Shown here piece after piece: positions 27,485 through 36,190 of a stretch of 64,000 nt of DNA (position 1 is the first letter of the stretch; every line of letters begins with the position of its first letter). A program made the translations under genes and the position numbers. The DNA lies in NCBI GenBank assembly GCA_026874595.1, contig CM049312.1, positions 23,863,956-23,927,955 on the forward strand, given 5' to 3'. The stretch is from Sipunculus nudus (Eukaryota; Annelida; Sipuncula; Golfingiida; Sipunculidae). Under the pieces are notes generated by a model that searched no databases, had not been told where the DNA came from, and saw only the letters and a program-made list of their open reading frames with translations.

Positions 27485-27640
27485 AGTTCCCTGAGCCACA
27501 TTATACACTGTTGCAGGTCGTTGACGTCAGCGGCACCATGCCATTTCAAGATTTGCTGAGCAAAGAAATAACTATGATGTTGATTGTCCTGGTCAAAGAC
27601 GAACCAGTGTTGGGGGATGTACACACGCAAGACTTCAACA
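27485..27640 (-). CDS. Candidate exon of an unknown protein
   Basis: A minus-strand frame with protein-like composition, including VYIPQHWFVFDQDNQHH and HGAADVNDLQQCIMWLRELQ. It stays open for 112 codons (27367-27705). A pyrimidine-rich stretch and AG precede the well-behaved part, and a possible but weak donor (CCAAG followed by GTTGGT) ends it. I do not recognise the family. The plus-strand frame over the same bases is also open, so one of the two is a shadow. It could be a single surviving exon of a gene interrupted by the lectin duplication, or chance. Confidence 0.25.
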
Positions 27641-28614
27641 AGAGAGAGTTGAGGAAGGACGCGGAAAAAAGGTAGCAGATGCTTTTGGGTATTGTTACCA
27701 GTCACTTTACAGATTAATATGATTAGAGATACGTTTCACATGTCTGAACGAAACTCTACAAGTTGCCCATTAATGTGGATTAATACAGGCTTCATGTTTA
27801 TTCTCTGACAGGTGTCGATACGATAAACTTTCTCACCGTAACATGCGTTTTGTCAATATATTAATATTAATTACATCATTATATACTCTATTTATTCGGT
27901 GGATGTTAATTGTGATATTGATAATCTAAAAGGAAAGAAATGAAGTCGGGTTAACATACAGAAAATGTATTTAACTATATATAGTGATGGAGGGATAGCC
28001 TCACGCTCTTGTTCGTATAACAGGTCAAGCTGGCGTCTCTCGTCACAGACAGGAACATTCATGTACACTCTATAATAGGCTTCTTTAAACACAATTAACG
28101 CTGACAATACGTTAGAGGAAATCTCTTGTTTATTTTAACATTTAGTTTGTGCCATTTGGTTTGGGCCCATGACTATGTGTCAATATAGACATTTTAGTAT
28201 TTTCAGGAGATCTTTGTTGTTCTGACACGACAGTTCCACAGTCGACAAGTCTGAGATTTGTACCTTTTGGCCAATAATGGCACACACGTATACATGAAAT
28301 AAATAAGAGATAAAAAAGTTTAGTCTGTATTTATAAAAAAAAAAATTAAGAACACTTTCTTTTCAAAATTATGTAGAAAACAGCAGAAATCGTGTTCATG
28401 TGTTTGTTTCTGAGCAAGGTCATATTTATTCTCTATGCGAAAACATTTTCAATAAATTTTTTTCTTTGGTAGGTGTCTATATGGAATCAATAAAAGCCCA
28501 GTTTTATACCTGGTTTAGCTTTTTTTATTTACAGTTCTTAGACTGCATGTTTAATGGCTTTGTGTTAGCTTTGTTAAATATGTTTCACTTTTCTTCTTAA
28601 AAATAAGCTAATAA
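27641..28614. other. Intergenic
   Basis: No supported feature; AT-rich with short frames only. Confidence 0.3.
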
Positions 28615-28920
28615 AACCTTGGACAAGCAAAGTGAATAATTTCCGAAATTAATCTAATGAATTGTCTTCACAAGCAGATAGGCACAAAATAGATTCTCTG
28701 GAAAATAAACTAAGTGAAGCTTCCGTTAATTCAAACGTGTTGAAAACATACTCATCAATAGGTCAGTCGTCCATCGTGACACATTTTCAGCCATTCTAAT
28801 TAGGAAAAATGGCTCCATGTAGCAGTTTATCTTGATATAAGACACGAATAGGCAGCAGAAGCAACCAGATCTGAGACAACCTGCTTCCACGAGGTGATGA
28901 CATTTGTTGTACGTAGTGTT
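28615..28920. repeat. Duplicated block B (related to 21655-21950)
   Basis: Ordered, diverged matches to block A, for example CTTGGACAAG, GAATTGTCTTCACAAGC, ATCGTGACAC and AAAATGGCTCCATG. It lies about 1.4 kb upstream of lectin locus 2 exon 30352. A weaker resemblance to its last 40 bp (GAGGTGATG) occurs near 32258. Confidence 0.5.
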
Positions 28921-29255
28921 TATTTACGTTTCATAATTTAATGATTAGAATGATTGGGTTTGTGTACAGATGAGTCATTTCATTACCTGGATATTTTGCG
29001 AAACCATCGATGTATATATTCAATAAACCTCATTATCTGAACTTGAGAGCTAGGTTTGTTTGGAACCGACAGGCTTGCAGTTTACGTGCTATCCTACATA
29101 ATCAGTTCCCTTTTATCGCTCAGTTGCGAGCTACGGAGGAAGGGTTCCTGCGATCTCTCAAAGACTGAATACCTTTAGTTTCCACATTGGGTTGCTTTCA
29201 AATATATAAGGTATTAGTATATTTCCTGGTATTTAACTGTCATGATATATTTCAG

Positions 29256-29321
29256 CTGCAGGAAGTACTTTCATCGCTTCAATGATGCCCGAAACGATGC
29301 TAACATGTTTACTTCTCGCTG
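29256..29321 (+). CDS. Candidate signal-peptide exon of lectin locus 2
   Basis: A good acceptor (ATATATTTCAG) is followed by a short segment with three in-frame ATGs (29282, 29285, 29297) and the hydrophobic run MLTCLLLAG, as in a signal peptide. The frame meets a TGA at 29327, so an exon must end before that; GTTGGT at 29322 would leave phase 1, as required by the next lectin exon, and GTGAAC at 29326 would leave phase 2. Neither donor is strong. Its position between duplicated block B and the CTLD exons is the main reason for the call. Confidence 0.3.
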
Positions 29322-29442
29322 GTTGGTGAACGGCCATGTTGTATCCATTTTGTCCGGTGTAAAAGTAATATGAATCTAATTTCAGGAAACCTTCTAACCA
29401 TACGCAATTTCATCTAAGAGTGAGATAGTTTTTATCCGTCTG

Positions 29443-29443
<1 letters not shown>

Positions 29444-29504
<61 letters not shown>
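29444..29504. repeat. (TA)n microsatellite
   Basis: A TA run of about 60 bp. Confidence 0.97.
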
Positions 29505-29506
<2 letters not shown>

Positions 29507-29576
29507 TCCTAAGTAGGTTCCAGTCCTTGCAGTGTAGTGCTCGATACAGCTAGATAGATCAGGTTAACTAAACGTT

Positions 29577-29671
29577 AAGCACGCTGGAGCATCGTGCAAT
29601 AACTCGGAGTTTCACGCCTTAGTCGGTATATAACACGATACCGAGTTATAACATAATGCTCCAGCGTGCTT
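29577..29671. repeat. 95-bp inverted repeat (hairpin)
   Basis: Outer arms AAGCACGCTGGAGCAT (29577-29592) and ATGCTCCAGCGTGCTT (29656-29671) are perfect complements. Inner arms ATAACTCGG (29599-29607) and CCGAGTTAT (29641-29649) are also perfect. It sits between two TA tracts. It may be a very short foldback or MITE-like element, or a structured transcript. Confidence 0.85.
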
Positions 29672-29672
29672 T

Positions 29673-29673
<1 letters not shown>

Positions 29674-29715
<42 letters not shown>
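29674..29715. repeat. (TA)n microsatellite
   Basis: A TA run of about 40 bp directly after the hairpin. Confidence 0.97.
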
Positions 29716-29720
<5 letters not shown>

Positions 29721-30351
29721 ATATCTTTTTGTGTGTGTGTGTACAGTTCTAATTGCGGTGGGGGAAACCGTACGAACCAACATCCAAAAGTTCAGAAGGG
29801 AATATACCTTAATTGTCCCCCACCAAATTGAGCAATCAGTCGTGGATTATAAAACCTTGCGTTAAGCCCCTGAAGATCTCATCTAAAGTCCAATACATTG
29901 TGCTGTCCATTAAACGTTTAATACGGTGTTTCTTTTCAATACATGCGAACATTTCCCACCCTTCCGCCAGATGTCGTTACTTATAAAACGAACCTCTTCC
30001 AATTCAGCCAGTGTCAAATTCAGCTGTCAAACTTAAAAATAAAAATTTGCCATATTTCAACGGGACGCCTATTTATATGTCATATGCTTATGCTTTCAAA
30101 AGTCCTTACAACAAAATCATCCATGTTTATGTAATTTGAATCAATTATTTTCCAACACATTTGAACCGACTTCATCACCCTCTTCACTTCATTATACCTA
30201 CGCCGCTGACGGATTTAGAAGCCTCTTTGCATTGTGGGTGGCATATTTTGACAAAATACATAATTTTGCTATTGCAAAGCACACAACACTTCAACAGATG
30301 TGTGATTGGCCTGCCATGGCCTTGACCTTGCCGGAATACTTTCCATGGCAG
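29716..30351. other. Presumed lectin locus 2 intron
   Basis: No exon recognised; short frames at 29943-30134 and 30136-30435 lack family motifs apart from the CTLD exon described separately. Confidence 0.3.
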
Positions 30352-30483
30352 GGTCCTGCTATTTCGTTATGCATAAAGCATTGTACACACGAAAGCGGGC
30401 GGATTATAACTGTCAAGCGCTTCAAAGTCATTTAGTAGTCTTGGAAACCAATGAAGAAGAGCATTTGAAAAAAAATGTTCCAT
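30352..30483 (+). CDS. C-type lectin locus 2, exon with first half of CTLD
   Basis: Encodes SCYFVMHKALYTRKRADYNC followed by QALQSHLVVLETNEEEH and a Lys-rich end, the classic first half of a C-type lectin-like domain, including the NCQ cysteine and the HLVVLET strand. The donor after 30483 is GTAAGA. The border is phase 1, as in locus 1. The acceptor (CATGGCAG before 30352) is the best one available because an in-frame stop lies at 30303, but its pyrimidine tract is poor. The next exon is at 31379. The likely product is a small secreted lectin-like protein. Confidence 0.7.
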
Positions 30484-31378
30484 GTAAGAAAATTTTATTT
30501 ATGGTTACACATTATTATTTTCCAAAAAAAAATAAATGGATATATAAAAAAAGAAATACCAAACAGACATTTTCGATGTAAAAGAAACGACAGGAACTTC
30601 CGCTAACTTAGCCAAAAAAGTAAAAGGATGGGGTTCTCAGGCACTTTTATTAAGACATTAGTGTATGTTTTTTATTCAAAGATTTTGATAAGAAAATTCT
30701 TATGTTTTCTTATGACAATATGATTATAACAGAGTTGTTGTGCCAAACAGGTCAAATTACATCATAACCAAAGCTTTATCGAAAGATTATTATTTCATTT
30801 CCTTGAATGAAATTTCCGTGCGGCTGAAGCTCAAAATCGATAAATGTTAACTGATAATCAATATAAGAATTATTGATGCGAAAGTCAGAATTGACGCAGT
30901 CGTTGCCTGAGAAACCAAACCTTTTTTGCCTTAAAAAATGGGGTACCTCAGCAGATGTCTTCATTATAAATAACGGTAAACCGCTATTGCATATCAGCGC
31001 CATCTTGTGTTTATTTAATGAAACACATATCGTTTGAGTAAGGCATTAAAACTGCATAATTCCTTCGTATATTCTTAACCATTTGAGTGGATCGCCGACG
31101 AGAATACATGAGGCTTCACTGCGTTTAGCTGAAAATGATTAACGTTAATGTTTATGCTAAAAGAAAATTTAATCGTTCAACGTGTGAATACTAGATGGCG
31201 CTGAGAAGCAAATGCGGTAATTACCGTAAAAAACAATATATCATATTCAGAGGAACCCTATTAGGTAACGTAATGTATTGTTATTCACTAACGTCAAAAT
31301 AAAAATAAAGTGACGTTAACCTAGTTAAATCATACTAATAAATTTAATGATATTACATGTTTTGGTTATTTTGTATAG
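30484..31378 (+). other. Lectin locus 2 intron
   Basis: An 895-bp intron between the two CTLD exons, with GT...AG borders. A minus-strand frame at 30776-31003 has no family motif. Two motifs of the kind GCGCCATCT lie near 30997 and 31194 (the second in reverse orientation). Confidence 0.5.
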
Positions 31379-31584
31379 ATAATAGTGGAAATGGCTACTG
31401 GGTCTCTGTAACGAGGGAACCGAGCGCGTCCTTGCTAGATGCCGTTATGGAATCAGTCATCCCTTGGACGATGTCTGTATCACGTGACTGTTTATATTTG
31501 CGCCTGCCCAAGTGGAACTTGTGGAATACGTCATGTTCTTCCTACAGAGGTATCATGTATGAAAAGGAACATTCATGTAAATAA
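31379..31584 (+). CDS. C-type lectin locus 2, terminal exon, second half of CTLD
   Basis: After the acceptor TTTTGTATAG it encodes NSGNGYWVSVTR, a linker, then RDCLYLRLPKWNLWNTSCSS and IMYEKEHSCK before TAA at 31582. This matches the second half of a CTLD: the third and the penultimate cysteines are present (RDC, TSC). Two features are odd. The final conserved cysteine (normally in a FICEK-type motif) is Tyr here, while locus 1 still has CICEK. No EPN or QPD calcium-site motif is seen, and the usual WND is WNT. So it is either a non-carbohydrate-binding lectin-like protein or an early pseudogene. The stop codon lies inside the first unit of a 28-bp repeat. Confidence 0.7.
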
Positions 31585-31710
31585 AATAGCAAGGGAACAG
31601 TCGTGTAAATAATACAACAAGAGAATACTCGTGTAAGTATTACACTAATAGAACAGTCGTGCAAACAATAGAACAAGAGAACATACGTGTAAATAATACG
31701 CGAAGGGACC
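31566..31710 (+). repeat. 28-bp minisatellite at the 3' end of lectin locus 2
   Basis: About five units with a 28-bp step and the core GGGAACAGTCGTGTAAATAA, the same unit as at 26867-27130. The first unit covers the last codons and the stop codon of the CTLD exon; the rest lie in the presumed 3' UTR. Confidence 0.85.
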
Positions 31711-31740
31711 AATCCTCAGCTGTAAATAAGCAACGGAAAA

Positions 31741-31816
31741 CTCCCCCCCCCCCCCCCCACTTGAAAATTACCCCCGACAATTACGCCCCCCCCCCCCCCC
31801 CAACACACACACACAC
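31741..31816. repeat. C runs and (CA)n
   Basis: Two runs of about 15-20 C separated by a short spacer, then a short CA run. Confidence 0.9.
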
Positions 31817-32651
31817 CCGACAATCTAAATTGTAAACTGATATCTCTAACTGTGACAAATGTTACAAGTGTGACACGAATACAATAATTATATTCAGCCG
31901 TGTTCTTTATGCTGTGTTTTTATTGTGATATGAATAAAATACGATAATACAAATTAGTGAAGATTTAGTAATTACCTATATGGTCTTTGAATGTGTCAAA
32001 AGAAAAAAAGACTGAAGAGATGTGAATGCTCGTAGCATGACACTACACATTTCTGTTCTTGTGTTGTCCATGCACAGTCCACAACATCATGCCCTTCACA
32101 TTCAAAGGGATGAACGTTTCTGGGAGGGTATATTTCGCTGATCTATGCCAAACAGAAACACGGATGGGTCAGAATTACGGAGGGGAAGAATTTGAACAAG
32201 TTGAAAGCTGTCATTTCTTTTAATGTTACAGCCTCAAGAAATCAACCTAATCTCATGAGGTGATGTCAGTATATACTTAATGTTAAATGATTGAAAATTG
32301 TGAGAAAACAACAGGCATTACACAGTCTGCCTTGTTCTATTGTTTGTATATATGAAAAATTAATTTAAACATGACACAAACGTTCAAATGAATCGTCCTT
32401 TACTAGACACGGATAAGTAAATTTTTATGTTTCAAAATAATTCCATAGTTTATATTAAGCGATTCCCTTCGTAACAAATAAAAGGAAACATATGACAAGA
32501 TATTGAATGTTAAAACGCTAACAATTATTATAAAATTATTTAAATATATAAAGGATATAAAATACATAAAATTATATATATGTGTATATATATATACATA
32601 TATATGACAATTAATGGTATAACCATGTTAGTCTGTAGTCCAAGTGTAGGT
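31817..32651. other. Intergenic
   Basis: No supported gene. The end of a possible third copy of the duplicated block (GAGGTGATGTCAG near 32258) is noted, but the match is short. Confidence 0.25.
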
Positions 32652-32735
32652 AAAGAGAAAGAGTGACGCATTTTAGATAGACTAACACGTTAGTTAATGA
32701 ACAAGTTAGTCTAAAAGGTGTCACTCTTTCTCTTA
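32652..32735. repeat. 84-bp inverted repeat (hairpin)
   Basis: The left arm 32652-32686 begins AAGAGAAAGAGTGAC and ends GACTAAC; the right arm 32705-32735 begins GTTAGTC and ends GTCACTCTTTCTCTT. The first 15 bp of the arms are perfectly complementary; the inner part pairs with one 4-bp bulge. The loop is about 18 nt. TA-rich sequence lies on both sides. It may be a foldback element or the end of a retroelement with an inverted duplicated tail. Confidence 0.8.
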
Positions 32736-32875
32736 ATATATATAAATATATAAAATAACTTGAAGTTTTGATGCAATAATATGCAATAATATGCAATTTT
32801 GTTCTGTAAATATATATAAAGTATAAGTAAAAGTATGAATATGAGTTAGTTGTAAGATTTAAACTCAGGATTCTT

Positions 32876-32950
32876 TGCGGGACGGGCTATAGATTCTAGA
32901 ATGTGCGGGGAGGGCCGAAATAAAGTATATGCGGGGCGGGCTGCGGGTTG
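32876..32950. repeat. G-rich GCGGGGCGGGCT repeat cluster, copy 1
   Basis: Contains TGCGGGACGGGCT, TGCGGGGAGGGCC and ATGCGGGGCGGGCTGCGGGTT. The same motif is clustered at 36020-36190 in the same orientation. Confidence 0.6.
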
Positions 32951-32981
32951 AAAAGCTGATCTGGCAGTTTGTAAATTTCTA

Positions 32982-32982
<1 letters not shown>

Positions 32983-33032
<50 letters not shown>
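32983..33032. repeat. (TA)n microsatellite
   Basis: A TA run of about 48 bp. Confidence 0.97.
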
Positions 33033-33036
<4 letters not shown>

Positions 33037-33404
33037 AAACAAATATATGTTAAATGTTTTCAGGTGATGAACATATGTACAAAAAAAATGTGAACAAATT
33101 TTAATCAAACAGAAATAGTTTTTCCCTAGGTCATTAGGAACCTTTAGAACTGATAACAAATATACATTATTATATCATATATATATCTATATTTATATTA
33201 CAGACAATATCTTGCTATACTTTTGTTCTTTCTTTTCCATATGGGACTAACATTACCACACTCATGCATAGAGAAACATGAAAATATTTATTTACTTATA
33301 CGCCATATTTTATCTAAGTGTGTGTAAACTTCAATAATCGAACATAAAATAAATGTGAGTTAACAAACATAACACTTGCCAGTAGTTGTCTGGCATAAGT
33401 GTTA

Positions 33405-33469
33405 GCAGAATTGAAATGGGGGGGGGGGGGGGGCGGCGCCCGTTTGCGCCCCCTATGAATACGCCCCTG
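33405..33469. mobile_element. DNA transposon terminus fragment
   Basis: A G run followed by GCGCCCGTTTGCGCCCCC and then TATGAATACGCCCCTG. In reverse complement the end begins CAGGGGCGTATTCATA, similar in style to the MITE end at 20636 (CAGGGGCGGATCC). The other end was not found. Confidence 0.4.
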
Positions 33470-34299
33470 CCCTCTACAATTCCCCTGACCCTCTCACTAG
33501 TCTCAGGTATACGCTCCATTGCCAGCGGTTACGCTATGCTCAACTATTAACTCCACTAACTGCTGCATGAAACCGCGGTTTTCCGTCAGGTTTGGTCACC
33601 AGACGGTGCTGTCTCTGTGAAATTCCCTCCAGACCTCTCTGACACCATGCAGGGGAACGTCGGACTCGGTTAACTAGCAAAGAGTCTCGCCCATCGTTAA
33701 CAACATGGTTGCGCCCATATGAGCGGACTTTAAGCGTGAGCGGTTGTATAGGCCTATAGCACACAATGGGCCTATAGCACACAAAGGTGATATTTAGTGG
33801 TTTTAAAAAAATTTAGTGATATTTAGATATTTAGTGTTCACTAAAAAATGACGTATGATGAACCATGAAATCACAGAGTATCTGATTATCGCTCATTTGT
33901 CAAATGTGTTTTTTTGTTTTGTTATATCCAGACATGTTACGTACCACAGATCGGTTTACAACACGATACCATTTTATAATTATTTTCACATGTACAAATA
34001 AATAGTAGCTAAACTGTGCAGATATTGGTAATAAACTTTCTAATACCTGAACACTTCTTTGCCGCGTAGAGCGTGATGCGGCGTACGTCCGGCGCATAAC
34101 CCAGGACCCCCCGCGTTGCGTCCGTGAGGCTGTTTCCTACTCTCCCGTCCTCCTGCCCTCCTGCGGAATATATAACCATCTCCCGTTGGAATACACAGGA
34201 TGCAATCGTAACCTTTATGGAATGTCTCTATCCTAACAAGCTGGTGTGGGCTGAGGTCAGGTAATTAGCCCCATTGTTTACAAATTTCTTCTCTTGCAG
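33470..34299. other. Intergenic
   Basis: GC-moderate sequence with a minus-strand frame of 80 codons (33540-33782) of no recognised family. GGCCTATAGCACACAA is repeated in tandem near 33751-33785. Confidence 0.25.
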
Positions 34300-34446
34300 T
34301 GCCGCGCAACGAGCTTCGTTTTGGCGCAACCATTGTTGTGTTTACCCTGAGCAAATCAGATTTTACTTTACCAAGAGCCAAATTGTATGGGGTTTGGCAA
34401 CTTGCCAATCTTGAAGAATCCTTCCATTTCTCTCAGCGTGTGAGTG
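34300..34446 (+). CDS. Candidate third C-type lectin-like exon
   Basis: A strong acceptor (TTCTTCTCTTGCAG) opens a frame with FTLSKSDFTLPRAKLYGVWQ followed by LANLEES, which lines up with the first half of a CTLD (opening aromatic, Trp/Leu-x-Ala helix, LA-x-hydrophobic-E strand). The cysteine expected after LY is Gly. Two donors are possible: GTGAGT at 34440 (phase 0) or GTAGGT at 34447 (phase 1, matching the other two loci). No second-half exon was found downstream. Probably a diverged or dead third member of the cluster, but the homology call is weak. Confidence 0.35.
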
Positions 34447-35099
34447 GTAGGTTCTTTAGAAGTCACGCGCTGTGTTCAGGTTCAGGTAATTAGCAGGTTA
34501 TGACTGACCAGAATGGACCTTGCATACATATCTCATGAGTTAGTGCCATGTTATCAGCCAATTCTGTTTCCAAGGGTAACTTTGGGTACACATATACAAT
34601 CACATATACAATCACATATACAAATTAAAGAAGAATCATTCACAAGGCCTGCCTATTTCCCCTGTAAAGTTTGAAAACATGTTTAGGGTATGTTCAACAG
34701 CCACGTATATATATAAATTCATATAAGCAATCAAATATGTCTTTAAAAAATTATGAACAACGATTTCTATAATTGCATAAATATTAAAATTTATTGATCA
34801 TTCCAATCAAACATTCTTCACATATTATGCATATATTGCTGATCCATGTTTAAACTGAAACAAGAAACCCATGAGTCATGACACTCAGCTGACTAGGAAG
34901 ACATTCACAAAAGGAATTTTATCACCTGAATGCCAAATTTTGTAGGTGGTATCCCCATTCAACTGTAGCAATTAAATTTCTGCAAAATCAACAAGAAGAA
35001 AAGGTTTCATGATAAAATGTCCAGCCATTCCCATGAAATCTAGCCTTTTGTATGCAGCCAGCTGAGCTAACATTGACCATGCACAATTCTTAAAGCACA
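34447..35099. other. Intergenic
   Basis: ACACATATACAATCACATA is repeated near 34585-34623. No gene seen. Confidence 0.3.
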
Positions 35100-35960
35100 A
35101 TAAATTCCTTGATGTCAGTACAGGAGATTCTAGGTCCACCCGTAAAGCTCTGTACCCTGTCGGACTCTCTGAGTGCGTAAATGTTTCTGGCCAGTAACAT
35201 AGGTCATCCTGACCTAATTTCAGAGTTCCACGGAGATTGCCCAAGATGTTTTGGCCGGTAGCACGCAAAATATAGGTCACTATGACCTAATTTCAGGTTT
35301 CCATGAAGATTTCCCAAGACTTTCTTATATATAACACTGGAAAATTCTCAGTGTAGCAGATACATTTTGTACCCATCTGATTCCCCAAGTGCTAAAAATC
35401 ATGTTTTTTTGCCTGTAGTTCACAGAATATAGGCATCCATGCCCTATTTTCAGGTTTCCATGCAGATTTACTCAGGACCTGCCTGAATTTCTTGTTAGAA
35501 GATTCTAGGCCTATAGGATACAATTTGTACCCCGTCTGACTTACTGGGTGCTCAGTTAGCCTGTAGTTCTCAAAATATAGGTTACAATGACCCCATTTCA
35601 GGTTTTCATGGAGATTTGCCTAGGACCTCCCAGGATGCACAATTAGAAGTTTCTCGGGCTGACGTTTGCGATTTTTTTACCCTGTTAACGACCGTATACT
35701 GCTTCATCTAAAGGTCTCTACAAAAGAGAAAAAATACATAAAAATAGAAAAATATACAGTTAGCGCCACCAGTCCTCAGGCAATGTTAAAACACTCCATG
35801 ATTAAAATACATGGAAAGAATTATGGCACTCAATGCACTAGTTATTCAAATACTGGGGATTTTGTATCAAATATTTACATATTTTGGAGGTACCATAGCT
35901 CGGAGGATATAAGTCACATTGACTTAATTTCAGGTTCTAAAGAAATTTTGAAATGAGCTA
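35100..35960. repeat. Degenerate tandem repeat, about 150-165 bp
   Basis: The phrase ATATAGGTCAC-ATGACC-TAATTTCAGGTTTCCATG recurs with variation at about 35199, 35272, 35428, 35577 and 35908. Step sizes are 73, 156, 149 and about 331, so the array mixes partial and full units. Units also share a GTACCC-TCTGA-T segment. No coding potential is evident across it. Confidence 0.7.
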
Positions 35961-36004
35961 AAAAAATATTGTTAATATGTACACCTTTGAATAATAAAGC
36001 TTTG

Positions 36005-36190
36005 AAATAATTTTATTGATTTGCGGGCTCGATTGAGGGCTTGAAACATGAAACATGCGGCGTGGGGCGAATGCGGGCTGAATTAATTATAATAACTGCG
36101 GGGCGGGCTAGAGTATATCCTTAATTGCGGGGCGGGCTACGGGCTGACAGTGCAGGGCGCGGGGCGGGTGCGGGTTCAAATTTTCGGCCC
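36005..36190. repeat. G-rich GCGGGGCGGGCT repeat cluster, copy 2
   Basis: At least five copies of a CGGGGCGGGCT-like motif plus GTGCGGGTTCAAATTTTCGG. Same motif and orientation as 32876-32950. Runs of GGG at short spacing could form a quadruplex. Confidence 0.65.
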
